Assembly: GCF_020544405.1 (NCBI RefSeq)
Contig: NZ_CP065410.1
Coordinates: 2,170,001-2,234,000, forward strand
Direction: 5' to 3'
Source of the DNA: Pseudomonas sp. IAC-BECa141
Lineage (GTDB): Bacteria > Pseudomonadota > Gammaproteobacteria > Pseudomonadales > Pseudomonadaceae
DNA: 64,000 nucleotides
Shown here in pieces: positions 37,799-47,236 of the stretch (position 1 is its first letter; every line of letters starts with the position of its first letter). Made by a program: the position numbers and the translations under genes. Below the pieces are notes generated by a model. The model was not told where the DNA came from. It saw only the letters and a list, made by a program, of their open reading frames with translations, and searched no databases.

Positions 37799-37939
37799 GC
37801 CTGCTATTTGCCTTTCCCACACCTCTGCCCGTTTCTCGTCTCGCTCGCTCCTGTTTCCGGGAAGGGTGACAGGCAAGTCCACACTTTTTCGACTACTACT
37901 GTCAGGCGGATTTCAACTCTGCCGGACGGGAGCACATCG

Positions 37940-38395
37940 ATGCTGGTTCACTGGTTTCTTGCGGCGATACATTTACTGGCATTTGCCATGGGTTTCTGGG
38001 CGGTGTTGACCCGTGGGACGTCTTTCAGCCGCCTGGCGTCCGGCTCGGGTGAGGTGGGGCGCGTATTGCTTGCCGACAGTCTATGGGGGCTTTCGGCGCT
38101 GGTGTTGCTTATCACCGGTGGCATGCGGGCTTTTGGAGGTTATGAGAAGGGAACCGATTACTACCTGCACCAGCCGCTGTTCCATCTAAAGATGACGTTG
38201 TTTGTGCTGATTCTGCTTCTGGAGCTTTTGCCGATGATCACCCTGATCAAATGGCGCGTGGCCAAGGCGCGCGGCACTGCCCCTGATACTGGGCGAGCAA
38301 AGGTGTTCGCGCGGATCAGTCATGCCGAAGCGCTGCTGTTGATATTGATGGTCGTGGCGGCTACCGGGATGGCGCGTGGCGTCACATTTGGTTAA
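37940..38395 (+). CDS. DUF2214-family integral membrane protein
   Basis: A 151-aa protein with four hydrophobic segments (about 2-22, 44-64, 78-100, 128-148). LVHWFLAAIHLLAFAMGFWA at the start and the conserved DSLWGLSALVLLITGGMRAF region resemble DUF2214 proteins. I start at the ATG at 37940, preceded by GGACGGGAGCA; the open frame continues upstream with no family-like sequence. Its function is unknown. It follows the candidate small RNA and is convergent with rsmE. Confidence 0.8.
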   Translation: MLVHWFLAAIHLLAFAMGFWAVLTRGTSFSRLASGSGEVGRVLLADSLWGLSALVLLITGGMRAFGGYEKGTDYYLHQPLFHLKMTLFVLILLLELLPMITLIKWRVAKARGTAPDTGRAKVFARISHAEALLLILMVVAATGMARGVTFG

Positions 38396-38551
38396 GCAGG
38401 CGAGATTCCCGGCTGCTATTCGGAAATGTCCGACAGCCAGCCCATTGAATGAAGGTTAGTATCGGTTGCGAAAAGGCTTGAGGCAGGAAGGGGCGTGGCG
38501 CGCGCCGTCACCAGGGAGGTGGGGGAATGGCAATACGGCGCTTGAATCTTT

Positions 38552-38582
38552 AGCCAGTCATTGCGCGCAGGCAAAACTGGCT
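38552..38582 (-). terminator. Hairpin downstream of rsmE
   Basis: AGCCAGT (38552-38558) and ACTGGCT (38576-38582) pair across a 17-base loop, 18 bases after the rsmE stop. It has no T run on the rsmE strand, so it may stabilise the 3' end rather than terminate. Confidence 0.4.
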
Positions 38583-38599
38583 ACTGACTACGATAGGGC

Positions 38600-38794
38600 T
38601 CAGGGCGTTTGTGGCTTGTCCGGTGCGGTCAGGCCCGCCTGGATGCGCTGGTAGATTTCTTCCCGGTGCACTGCAACGTTCTTTGGAGCATTGATGCCGA
38701 TTCGAACTTGCTGGCCGCTGACGCCAAGAATGGTGATCGTGATGTCATCACCAATGTTTATGCTTTCACCGACTTTGCGGGTGAGTATCAGCAT
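38600..38794 (-). CDS. rsmE: CsrA-family translational regulator RsmE
   Basis: A 64-aa RNA-binding dimer that recognises GGA-containing hairpins in mRNA leaders and is titrated by Rsm small RNAs. [20 protein letters not shown] and the conserved [13 protein letters not shown] are CsrA hallmarks. The C-terminal tail [12 protein letters not shown] matches the RsmE paralogue of P. fluorescens rather than RsmA (from memory). The start is the ATG at 38792-38794 with GGAGAAG upstream. It controls secondary metabolism and biofilm genes in that group. Confidence 0.92.
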   Translation of the reverse strand: MLILTRKVGESINIGDDITITILGVSGQQVRIGINAPKNVAVHREEIYQRIQAGLTAPDKPQTP

Positions 38795-39044
38795 GGTCTT
38801 CTCCTTGATTGCTTTGTAGGGCACCTGATTCAGACAGTGCAGAGGTCGGTGGTACGTATAGATTAGTGCGAAGTCTTACTGTTTGGGTGCCTCTTTCTGA
38901 CGCGCAGCAGCGGCATTAATTCCCAGCGCGTAACTATACAGGGGCCGCCAGCATCAATCTCGTAGTTTTGTGCCCATTTTGCGGGGCTCAGAAACTATTC
39001 TCGAATGTTAAGATCGCCGCTTTGAAAATTCAGAGGGAAGCGTT

Positions 39045-39410
39045 GTGCGCAAATTGGTCTGGGTAGTCGCGGCACTGGCACTGGCAGGATGTGGCGAAGG
39101 CAAGAGTGTGGATGCGCAAAAGCCGAAACCGGCGGCGGTAACGGCGCCTGCTGCGGTGGGCCCGCAGTGGGATCTCGAAGTGCGCGGTGAAACACCTCAA
39201 GCCGTCAGCGACCTCAGCGGCTGGCTGATCGAGCATGGCTTTGTGGCCAGTGTCATCAAGGACGCCAGCGGCAAGACCCGGATTCTCCTTGGCCCTTTCA
39301 ATTCGAAGGCTGACGCCGAGGCGCGTCAGGCGGATGTGAATGCCGCGCTGATCAAGGCGAAGAAGCAGAACATCGAGACGCTGGTACTTGAGCGCACGGC
39401 CGCGCAATAA
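39045..39410 (+). CDS. Small lipoprotein with SPOR domain
   Basis: A 121-aa exported protein. The N-terminus RKLVWVVAALALAGC is a lipoprotein signal with lipobox LAGC (Cys16). After a short Pro/Ala linker comes a SPOR-like domain (about 40-115), with WDLEVRGETPQAVSDLSGWL and RILLGPFNSKADAEA. It starts at a GTG with AGAGGGAAG upstream. It probably binds peptidoglycan from the envelope. It is separate from the DedD-like SPOR protein at 24 kb. Confidence 0.82.
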   Translation: MRKLVWVVAALALAGCGEGKSVDAQKPKPAAVTAPAAVGPQWDLEVRGETPQAVSDLSGWLIEHGFVASVIKDASGKTRILLGPFNSKADAEARQADVNAALIKAKKQNIETLVLERTAAQ

Positions 39411-39497
39411 GCGATCCATTCGGCGGAGCTGACTAAAGGGTGTCCCACGTGATTCGTTTTTAAAGCCATCACTGAAGACACTCAAAAGGAGCTCCGC

Positions 39498-40400
39498 ATG
39501 GCCTCCGCCAATCCTTACAAGTTGTTCGACGTTGTTTTGCGTCACAAGCAGCAGTTGAGCCCGCATCTCATGCGAGTCACGCTCGCAAGCCCCGCTGTCA
39601 CCGAGATGGCAACCTGGGCACCGGATCAGCGAGTGAAACTGTTTTTTCCGGCAGCAGACGGTTCGCCCGCCAGGCTTTCTGAGGGGGAGGGGTGGTATGC
39701 CCGGTTTCGCTCGATGCTGGTTGATCGTCGCCCGGTGATGCGCACCTACACCATCCGTCATTTGCGCGCTGGGTCAGGTGAGGTCGATATCGATTTCGTC
39801 CTGCACGGCGGGACCGGCCCGGCCTCCCGATGGGCGTTGCGAGCACAGCCCGGCGAGTCGATGCAGATTCTAGCCCCCGACAGCCAATTCTCGGCACAAG
39901 AGGCGGGGGGATTTGAATGGAAGCCTCCGCAAACGCTCAAGCAACTTCTCCTGGTCGCCGACGCGACAGCATTGCCGGCCGCCATGGGAATTCTGGAAGA
40001 GCTGGCGACGCTGGCTGAACCGCCGCAGACTCAGGCGTTTTTTGAAGTCGAAAGTCGTGATGACATGTTGGCCGTTCCTGACTGGCCCGGGCTTTCGGTG
40101 CAATGGCTGATTCGCGATCACGCGGCTGCGGGTACGTTGATGGTGGAGGCTGTGCGGCAGGCGACGTTGCCTGTTGACGCATCGCCGGTTGGGCAAGCGG
40201 TCGAACTGGCGGATGTCGACATCGAAGAAGAGATTCTGTGGGAGATCGCCGATACGGCCAGCGAGGGATTCTATGGTTGGGTCGCAGGAGAATCCGCGGC
40301 GGTCATGAGCCTGCGCAAATACCTGATAAAGGAGCGCGGCATCCCTCGCGAATCACTCAATCTGATGGGTTACTGGCGTTACAACAAGTCCGGCGGTTGA
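39498..40400 (+). CDS. Siderophore-interacting protein (FAD/NADPH ferric-siderophore reductase family)
   Basis: A 300-aa SIP/ViuB/YqjH-family reductase, which releases iron from imported ferric siderophores in the cytoplasm. The FAD site is PVMRTYTIRHL (residues about 76-86) with HGGTGPASRWA after it. The C-terminal NADPH domain contains VADATALPAAMGILE and ends with GWVAGESAAVMSLRKYL, then MGYWRYNKSGG. RBS AAGGAG. I see no Fur box in the 87 bases upstream, so iron control is not evident. Confidence 0.9.
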   Translation: MASANPYKLFDVVLRHKQQLSPHLMRVTLASPAVTEMATWAPDQRVKLFFPAADGSPARLSEGEGWYARFRSMLVDRRPVMRTYTIRHLRAGSGEVDIDFVLHGGTGPASRWALRAQPGESMQILAPDSQFSAQEAGGFEWKPPQTLKQLLLVADATALPAAMGILEELATLAEPPQTQAFFEVESRDDMLAVPDWPGLSVQWLIRDHAAAGTLMVEAVRQATLPVDASPVGQAVELADVDIEEEILWEIADTASEGFYGWVAGESAAVMSLRKYLIKERGIPRESLNLMGYWRYNKSGG

Positions 40401-40405
40401 GCAAA

Positions 40406-40438
40406 AAAAGGCCTTGAGTTTATCGCTCAAGGCCTTTT
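40406..40438. terminator. Bidirectional terminator between the SIP gene and endA
   Basis: AAAAGGCCTTGAG (40406-40418) pairs with CTCAAGGCCTTTT (40425-40437) around a small loop, with A and T tracts on both sides. The flanking genes converge. Confidence 0.92.
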
Positions 40439-40453
40439 CTTTTGATCAAGCAA

Positions 40454-41143
40454 TCATCCGCAGGCTTTTAGGTTCACCGGGCCGACGAAATCGTTGCCGC
40501 GTCCCATCACACACGCCACGCTCTGGTTTCGCTGGCGTTCCCAGTCTTGCACCGGGTAAGTCTTGTCCCAGGCTTCGTACAATTGCCGATCCTGCTTCGA
40601 CAAGCGCAAGCCATATTGTTTGCTCATGTAAAAGTAGGTGCGGGCGATCATGCCGCGAATCGAAGGGCGGGGCATGACCTTCTTTGCCTTGAAGTCAACC
40701 TGTGTCAGGCATGAGCCGTACTGACCTTTTTCGACCGGCAGCCAACCGTAGCTGAAATTACTGCGGTCACCATTCACCTCGCCGATGCTCGGCACCAGGT
40801 TGTGCAGGTCGGCTTCGGCTTTCTGATAACTCGGGTCGTAGCGGGTGCAATTCTTGCGTCCGCCTTCCTGCCAGCATTGGCGCTGATGGCCGAACTCCCA
40901 GGCCGGAACAATGTGCTCCCATTCGATGCGGGCCGCTCGCTTGGCGTTCTTGCGCGGGACATAGCCGCAGGCGGCCAGATCGACCTTGTTGCCGGTGTAT
41001 TTGCACCCGCAATAGAACTCGGTGGATTGTGGGGCGTACAGCTTCCAGGCGACCTTCTTGGCCTCGGTGAAAGTACGCGGCGCGCCAGCTTGCGCACCCA
41101 CGGAAATGAACAGCAACAGCACAGCAGCAAAACGCAGAATCAT
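40454..41143 (-). CDS. endA: Endonuclease I family secreted nuclease
   Basis: A 229-aa exported DNase. Signal peptide 1-20 (MILRFAAVLLLFISVGAQAG). The EndA core has WEHIVPAWEFGHQRQCW with the catalytic His, LHNLVPSIGEVNGDRSNFSYG, and several paired cysteines typical of a periplasmic protein. The ATG at 41141-41143 has AAGGAAG upstream, and that site overlaps the end of the preceding small gene (gap of four bases). The two are thus one transcription unit, apparently headed by a LexA box. Confidence 0.92.
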   Translation of the reverse strand: MILRFAAVLLLFISVGAQAGAPRTFTEAKKVAWKLYAPQSTEFYCGCKYTGNKVDLAACGYVPRKNAKRAARIEWEHIVPAWEFGHQRQCWQEGGRKNCTRYDPSYQKAEADLHNLVPSIGEVNGDRSNFSYGWLPVEKGQYGSCLTQVDFKAKKVMPRPSIRGMIARTYFYMSKQYGLRLSKQDRQLYEAWDKTYPVQDWERQRNQSVACVMGRGNDFVGPVNLKACG

Positions 41144-41147
41144 TGAA

Positions 41148-41387
41148 TCAATCTTCCTTCGGCACAACCCAGAAAATCTGCACGCCGCCATCGTCGCGGT
41201 AGGCGAGGGTGACGTTGTCGTTTTCGTCGATCTCTTCCAGCAAGCGCTCCCACTCATCCACCGGTTCGTCCGGAAGGCGGAAGATCAGTGCGGCTTTGGC
41301 TTTTTGTGCGGTGGGGGAGTTGATAATTTTTTGAACGCGCATGCCCATGCGTTCGTAAGCGTCAGGAGCATCAGGGGAAGTGACCAC
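41148..41387 (-). CDS. Small DUF1654-like protein
   Basis: A 79-aa protein with YERMGMRVQKIINSPTAQKA, then LIFRLPDEPVDEWERLLEEI and a closing DGGVQIFWVVPKED. It resembles Pseudomonas DUF1654 proteins (from memory); function unknown. I choose the GTG at 41385-41387 because AAGGAT sits seven bases upstream. The in-frame ATG at 41415-41417 lies inside a LexA-type palindrome with no RBS, and another ATG at 41436-41438 also lacks one. The endonuclease gene follows four bases later. Confidence 0.72.
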   Translation of the reverse strand: MVTSPDAPDAYERMGMRVQKIINSPTAQKAKAALIFRLPDEPVDEWERLLEEIDENDNVTLAYRDDGGVQIFWVVPKED

Positions 41388-41405
41388 GAGGTTATCCTTA
41401 TTAAG

Positions 41406-41421
41406 CTGTACGTGCATACAG
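41406..41421 (-). promoter_or_regulatory. LexA (SOS) box candidate
   Basis: CTGTACGTGCATACAG fits the gamma-proteobacterial LexA pattern CTGT-N8-ACAG exactly in its outer bases. A partly overlapping imperfect repeat, ACAGT-attta-ACTGT, lies at 41418-41432. On the gene strand TTGCGA, 17 bases and TACTGT could be the promoter, with the box covering the -10 and start region. Confidence 0.62.
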
Positions 41422-41532
41422 TATTTAACTGTAGGCATTTTCGCAACTGCTTAAATTTCAAGAAAATCCTCTGACAATGGTTTTCCGGTTTTGATGTCAC
41501 GCAGATGAAATTTTTCTTTGAGCGAGGCGGGA

Positions 41533-41567
41533 GCTTCACCCTCCGTCAGGTTGACGAAGGGTGAAGC
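41533..41567. terminator. Long hairpin downstream of the asparaginase gene
   Basis: GCTTCACCCT (41533-41542) and AGGGTGAAGC (41558-41567), extended inward by CGTCA/TGACG, make a 15-pair stem with one mismatch. There is no T run on the gene strand. It lies 37 bases after the asparaginase stop and is probably a 3' end structure. Confidence 0.5.
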
Positions 41568-41603
41568 CAGTGGCCGATCAGGAAAGGATCGGACGAAGGC
41601 AAA

Positions 41604-42731
<1,128 letters not shown>

Positions 42732-42830
42732 TCATCTAGATGCGCCCCGGGCCAATCTGAATGCCAGGGGTGCAGGTAGGGAGCAGGATCTGTACCAGTC
42801 GTAATCTGCTTCAGAGAAATGTTTAACCTT

Positions 42831-42844
42831 ATGATTTAAATCAA
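42831..42844 (-). promoter_or_regulatory. ANR/FNR-like site upstream of ansB
   Basis: ATGATTTAAATCAA matches the FNR/ANR consensus TTGAT-N4-ATCAA at nine of ten defined bases. It is centred about 145 bases upstream of the ansB start. Oxygen control is inferred. Confidence 0.5.
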
Positions 42845-42980
42845 GATTTATTCGAAGGCTGGCTGTGAGCTTCCGTCACTCATCCGGGTTTCCGAACGCG
42901 GGATGTTTTCTTGTTCGGCTCACCGAAAAGGACTACGAATCTCGTCCACAGCCTGAGCTGGCAGCTTTTCAGATCTCAGC

Positions 42981-43007
42981 TAAAGAAAACGGTGCGTTAG
43001 CCGATGC
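42981..43007 (+). promoter_or_regulatory. sigma28 (FliA) promoter
   Basis: TAAAGAAA (42981-42988), 11 bases and GCCGATGC (43000-43007) fit the flagellar sigma consensus TAAA-N15-GCCGATAA with two mismatches at the -10 end. The next start codon is 35 bases downstream. Confidence 0.75.
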
Positions 43008-43041
43008 GTCTTGATAGGGATCCAATTTTTCAGGAGTTCAA

Positions 43042-43494
43042 ATGTCATTGACTATCGGTTTGCCAAATCCCGGCGCGGTCACTATCGGCGGAAAAACGGC
43101 TGCTACGATCAATGCAATGAGTGAAGCTGAAGCCGACGCGTCTGCTCAGGCACTGGGTATCGAGAAGGTTGAAACCAATCAGGTCAGAACCGGTGGTCCT
43201 GCCCAGGAAGCAAGCGCGCGCGAGGCTGAAGGCGGTGACAATCTGAGCGTCACTATCAAGACGCTGTTGAAACGCATGCAGGAATTGCAAAAGCAGCTTC
43301 AGGAGCAGCAACAGCAACTGGCTGCCGCGCAGGCTGCGAGTTATCCAACGCCCGAAGCCAAGTCGCAAGCGGTGATGTCAATCCAGGGGCAGATCGCCCA
43401 AACCAGCGGTGCGCTGCTGGAGGTCTCCGCTGCACTGGTCAAGGAAATGTCGAAGGGCTCCTCCGCCGGTAACGTGGTCAACACCACGGCTTGA
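43042..43494 (+). CDS. FlxA-like coiled-coil protein, flagellar regulon candidate
   Basis: A 150-aa soluble protein without signal or membrane segments. The N-terminal half is disordered-looking and polar. Residues about 70-105 form a Gln/Leu-rich coiled coil (LLKRMQELQKQLQEQQQQL), and a second helix follows, QGQIAQTSGALLEVSAALVK. The pattern fits FlxA-like proteins, whose function is unknown. RBS AGGAG. The sigma28 promoter just upstream gives independent support. It is not in a flagellar cluster here. Confidence 0.75.
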   Translation: MSLTIGLPNPGAVTIGGKTAATINAMSEAEADASAQALGIEKVETNQVRTGGPAQEASAREAEGGDNLSVTIKTLLKRMQELQKQLQEQQQQLAAAQAASYPTPEAKSQAVMSIQGQIAQTSGALLEVSAALVKEMSKGSSAGNVVNTTA

Positions 43495-43588
43495 GCACTC
43501 CAGGGGCGGATCGATGGATTCGCCCTGCAACGCAATACCGATTTCTGATTGTTGACAAATGTCGGCGTGATTCGCATAGTTCGGTCTA

Positions 43589-43602
43589 CGCAAACGTTTG
43601 CG
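43589..43602 (+). promoter_or_regulatory. RbsR/LacI-type operator upstream of rbsB
   Basis: CGCAAACGTTTGCG is a perfect 14-base palindrome with the central CG typical of LacI-family operators. It is 91 bases upstream of rbsB. A weaker related sequence, GCGCAAGCGTTGC, lies at about 43652-43664. The operon encodes its own LacI-type regulator, RbsR. Confidence 0.78.
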
Positions 43603-43693
43603 CGGCCTTCGCGATGATTGATCATCGTGGGGTGCAACGAGCTTACGCCAGCGCAAGCGTTGCTCACAATAATCATAAGATCGGAGTGAACCC

Positions 43694-44650
43694 ATGAAGC
43701 TGCCATTCGCTGGACGTCTTCTTGCTGTCGCCATGCTGGCTGCCGCATCCGCCGCACTGCCTGTCTCTTCGGCTTTCGCCGAATCCCCTGAAAAACCCAA
43801 AGTCGCCCTGGTCATGAAATCCCTGGCCAACGAGTTCTTCCTGACCATGGAAGACGGTGCCAAAGCCTACCAGAAAGAACATTCCGCCGATTTCGACTTG
43901 ATCTCCAACGGCATCAAGGACGAAACCGATACGGCGGGGCAGACGCGCATCGTCGAGCAGATGATTCTGGCGAAGGTCAACGCTCTGGTCATCGCACCGT
44001 CTGATTCGAAGGCGATGGTGCCGGTGATCAAAAAGGCGGTCGATGCCGGTATCACCGTGATCAACATCGACAACCAGCTCGATCCGGCCGTGATCAAAAG
44101 CAAAAACATCAGCGTTCCGTTCGTAGGTCCGGACAACCGCAAGGGCGCGCGTCTGGTGGGCGAATACCTGGCCAAGCAACTGAAGGCCGGTGACGAAGTC
44201 GGCATCATTGAAGGTGTCTCCACGACGACCAACGCCCAGCAGCGTACTGCTGGCTTCAAGGATGCGATGGAAGCTGCGCAGATCAAGGTTGTTTCCCTGC
44301 AGTCCGGCGATTGGGAAATCGACAAAGGCAACAAGGTGGCCGCTTCGATTCTCAGCGAATACCCGGACGTCAAGGCGCTGCTGGCCGGTAACGACAGCAT
44401 GGCCGTGGGTGCTGTTTCCGCCGTGCGCGCTGCCGGCAAGGCCGGTCAGGTGCAGGTTGTCGGTTATGACAACATCAATGCCATCAAGCCAATGCTGAAG
44501 GACGGCCGCGTTCTGGCGACTGCCGACCAGTACGCCGCGAAACAAGCGGTGTTTGGCATCGAGACCGCGCTGAAAATCATCAAGGGCGAGAAAGTCGACA
44601 GTGGTGCAAATGGCGTGATCGAAACGCCGGTCGAGCTGGTCACCAAATAA
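43694..44650 (+). CDS. rbsB: Ribose ABC transporter substrate-binding protein
   Basis: A 318-aa periplasmic sugar-binding protein. Signal peptide about 1-26 (ending SSAFAES). The mature part begins KPKVALVMKSLANEFF and has the two-lobed Peripla_BP_4 pattern, including DNRKGARLVGEYLAKQL, LLAGNDSMAVGAV and VVGYDNINAIKPML. It delivers ribose to RbsAC. It is the first gene of rbsBACRKD, behind the palindromic operator. Confidence 0.95.
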   Translation: MKLPFAGRLLAVAMLAAASAALPVSSAFAESPEKPKVALVMKSLANEFFLTMEDGAKAYQKEHSADFDLISNGIKDETDTAGQTRIVEQMILAKVNALVIAPSDSKAMVPVIKKAVDAGITVINIDNQLDPAVIKSKNISVPFVGPDNRKGARLVGEYLAKQLKAGDEVGIIEGVSTTTNAQQRTAGFKDAMEAAQIKVVSLQSGDWEIDKGNKVAASILSEYPDVKALLAGNDSMAVGAVSAVRAAGKAGQVQVVGYDNINAIKPMLKDGRVLATADQYAAKQAVFGIETALKIIKGEKVDSGANGVIETPVELVTK

Positions 44651-44705
44651 GTCCTTTGGCGACACAACGGCGCTCGTCCGTCCGGGCGAGCGCATGGAGA
44701 TTTTT

Positions 44706-46259
44706 ATGTCAGTTTCCGCTCCGAACGCTGTCCTCTCGGTCAGCGGTATCGGCAAGACCTACGCGCAACCGGTTCTGACCGGCATCGACCTGACGTTGAT
44801 GCGCGGTGAAGTACTGGCGCTGACCGGTGAGAACGGTGCCGGCAAAAGCACCTTGTCGAAGATCATCGGCGGGCTGGTCACACCCACCACCGGTCAGATG
44901 CAGTTTCAGGGCAAGGAATATCGCCCCGGCAGTCGCACGCAAGCTGAAGAGCAGGGTGTGCGCATGGTCATGCAAGAGCTCAATCTGCTGCCGACGCTTT
45001 CGGTGGCGGAGAACCTGTTCCTCGACAATCTGCCGAGCAACGGTGGCTGGATCAGCCGCAAGCAACTGCGCAAGGCCGCCATCGAAGCCATGGCTCAAGT
45101 CGGCCTCGATGCCATCGATCCGGACACACTGGTCGGCGAGCTGGGCATCGGTCACCAGCAAATGGTCGAGATCGCCCGTAACCTGATCGGCGATTGTCAT
45201 GTGCTGATTCTCGACGAGCCGACCGCGATGCTGACCGCCCGCGAAGTCGAGATGTTGTTCGAGCAAATCACCCGGTTGCAGGCGCGCGGCGTCTCGATCA
45301 TCTACATCTCTCACCGTCTCGAAGAACTGGCCCGGGTCGCACAGCGCATTGCCGTGTTGCGCGACGGCAACCTGGTTTGCGTCGAGCCGATGGCCAATTA
45401 CAACAGCGAGCAACTGGTCACCCTGATGGTTGGCCGCGAGCTGGGCGAGCATATCGATCTGGGGACTCGCCATATCGGCGCGCCGGCCTTGACGGTCAAA
45501 GGCCTGACCCGCTCCGACAAGGTTCGCGACGTGTCCTTTGAAGTGCGCGCCGGTGAGATTTTTGGCATTTCGGGGCTGATCGGGGCAGGGCGCACCGAGC
45601 TTTTGCGGCTGATCTTCGGCGCCGACGTCGCGGACAGCGGCACGGTGGCGCTCGGTTCGCCGGCCAAAACGGTGAGCATTCGTTCGCCCGTCGATGCTGT
45701 GCGCAACGGCATCGCCTTGATCACCGAAGATCGCAAGGGCGAAGGCCTGCTCCTGAGTCAGTCGATCAGCGCCAACATTGCCTTGGGTAACATGCCGGAA
45801 ATTTCCAGCGGCGGGTTCGTCAACAACGGCGATGAAACGAAGCTCGCGCAGCGGCAGATCGACGCCATGCGCATCCGCAGTTCCAGCCCGACCCAGTTGG
45901 TGTCCGAGTTGTCCGGTGGCAACCAGCAAAAAGTCGTGATCGGCCGCTGGCTGGAGCGCGACTGTTCGGTGCTGCTGTTCGACGAGCCCACTCGCGGTAT
46001 CGATGTCGGCGCCAAATTCGACATTTATAACCTGCTTGGTGAACTGACCCGTCAGGGCAAGGCGCTGGTTGTGGTGTCCAGCGACCTGCGCGAGCTGATG
46101 CTGATCTGTGATCGTATTGGCGTGCTGTCGGCAGGGCGCCTGATCGACACTTTCGAGCGCGACAGCTGGACCCAGGACGACTTGCTTGCTGCCGCGTTCG
46201 CCGGCTACCAGAAACGTGATGCGTTGCTCAACGAAGCAGCGCCTAGGGATCTCCCATGA
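44706..46259 (+). CDS. rbsA: Ribose ABC transporter ATP-binding protein
   Basis: A 517-aa protein with two fused ABC domains. The first has Walker A GENGAGKST (about 41-49), Walker B ILDEPTA and a Q-loop region. The second has the degenerate P-loop GLIGAGRTELL and the signature LSGGNQQKV, as usual for sugar importers of this family. The start at 44706 follows GGAGATTTTT. Its end overlaps rbsC by four bases (ATGA). Confidence 0.96.
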   Translation: MSVSAPNAVLSVSGIGKTYAQPVLTGIDLTLMRGEVLALTGENGAGKSTLSKIIGGLVTPTTGQMQFQGKEYRPGSRTQAEEQGVRMVMQELNLLPTLSVAENLFLDNLPSNGGWISRKQLRKAAIEAMAQVGLDAIDPDTLVGELGIGHQQMVEIARNLIGDCHVLILDEPTAMLTAREVEMLFEQITRLQARGVSIIYISHRLEELARVAQRIAVLRDGNLVCVEPMANYNSEQLVTLMVGRELGEHIDLGTRHIGAPALTVKGLTRSDKVRDVSFEVRAGEIFGISGLIGAGRTELLRLIFGADVADSGTVALGSPAKTVSIRSPVDAVRNGIALITEDRKGEGLLLSQSISANIALGNMPEISSGGFVNNGDETKLAQRQIDAMRIRSSSPTQLVSELSGGNQQKVVIGRWLERDCSVLLFDEPTRGIDVGAKFDIYNLLGELTRQGKALVVVSSDLRELMLICDRIGVLSAGRLIDTFERDSWTQDDLLAAAFAGYQKRDALLNEAAPRDLP

Positions 46260-47233
46260 AAACTGCATCTTCCGCCGGCAAATCCAGTGGCAATTTCTAC
46301 GGCCTCGGCACTTATCTGGGCCTGGCTGGCGCCTTGCTGGCAATGATTGCGCTGTTCTCGGTCATGAGCAGCCATTTCCTGTCGTACAACACCTTCAGCA
46401 CTCTGGCCAACCAGATTCCCGATCTGATGGTTCTGGCGGTGGGCATGACGTTCGTACTGATCATTGGCGGAATCGACCTGTCGGTAGGCTCGGTACTGGC
46501 ACTCGCGGCATCCACTGTCAGCGTGGCGATTCTTGGCTGGGGCTGGAGCGTAATGCCGGCTGCCTTACTGGGTATGGCCGTCGCGGCGTTGGCCGGCACA
46601 GTTACCGGCTCGATTACCGTGGCGTGGCGAATTCCGTCATTCATCGTGTCTTTGGGTGTCCTGGAAATGGCCCGTGGCCTGGCCTATCAGATGACCGGTT
46701 CGCGCACCGCCTATATCGGTGATTCCTTCGCCTGGCTTTCGAACCCGATTGCCTTCGGCATTTCGCCATCGTTCATCATTGCCTTGCTGGTCATTTTTAT
46801 TGCCCAGGCCGTTCTGACCCGTACCGTGTTCGGTCGCTACCTGATCGGCATTGGCACCAACGAAGAAGCGGTGCGGCTGGCGGGGATCAATCCAAAACCC
46901 TACAAGATCCTGGTGTTCAGCCTGATGGGGCTGCTCGCCGGTATTGCGGCGCTGTTCCAGATTTCCCGGCTGGAAGCGGCCGACCCGAACGCCGGTTCCG
47001 GCCTGGAGCTACAAGTGATCGCCGCTGTGGTGATCGGCGGTACCAGCCTGATGGGCGGGCGTGGTTCGGTGATCAGTACCTTTTTCGGTGTGTTGATCAT
47101 CTCCGTGCTGGCGGCCGGTCTGGCGCAGATTGGCGCGACCGAGCCGACCAAGCGCATCATCACCGGTGCGGTGATCGTGATCGCCGTGGTGCTCGACACC
47201 TACCGCAGTCAACGTGCAAGCCGACGGGGCTGA
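46256..47233 (+). CDS. rbsC: Ribose ABC transporter permease
   Basis: A 325-aa inner-membrane permease with about ten hydrophobic segments. It contains the BPD_transp_2 features GGIDLSVGSVLALAA and NEEAVRLAGINPKPYKILVF, the coupling region, and GGTSLMGGRGSV near the C-terminus. It is translationally coupled to rbsA and followed three bases later by rbsR. Confidence 0.95.
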   Translation: MKTASSAGKSSGNFYGLGTYLGLAGALLAMIALFSVMSSHFLSYNTFSTLANQIPDLMVLAVGMTFVLIIGGIDLSVGSVLALAASTVSVAILGWGWSVMPAALLGMAVAALAGTVTGSITVAWRIPSFIVSLGVLEMARGLAYQMTGSRTAYIGDSFAWLSNPIAFGISPSFIIALLVIFIAQAVLTRTVFGRYLIGIGTNEEAVRLAGINPKPYKILVFSLMGLLAGIAALFQISRLEAADPNAGSGLELQVIAAVVIGGTSLMGGRGSVISTFFGVLIISVLAAGLAQIGATEPTKRIITGAVIVIAVVLDTYRSQRASRRG

Positions 47234-47236
47234 TAA

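Noticed and set aside
39411..39497. A Fur box before the siderophore-interacting protein
   Set aside because: I looked for the GATAAT-type repeats and found none in the 87 bases upstream.
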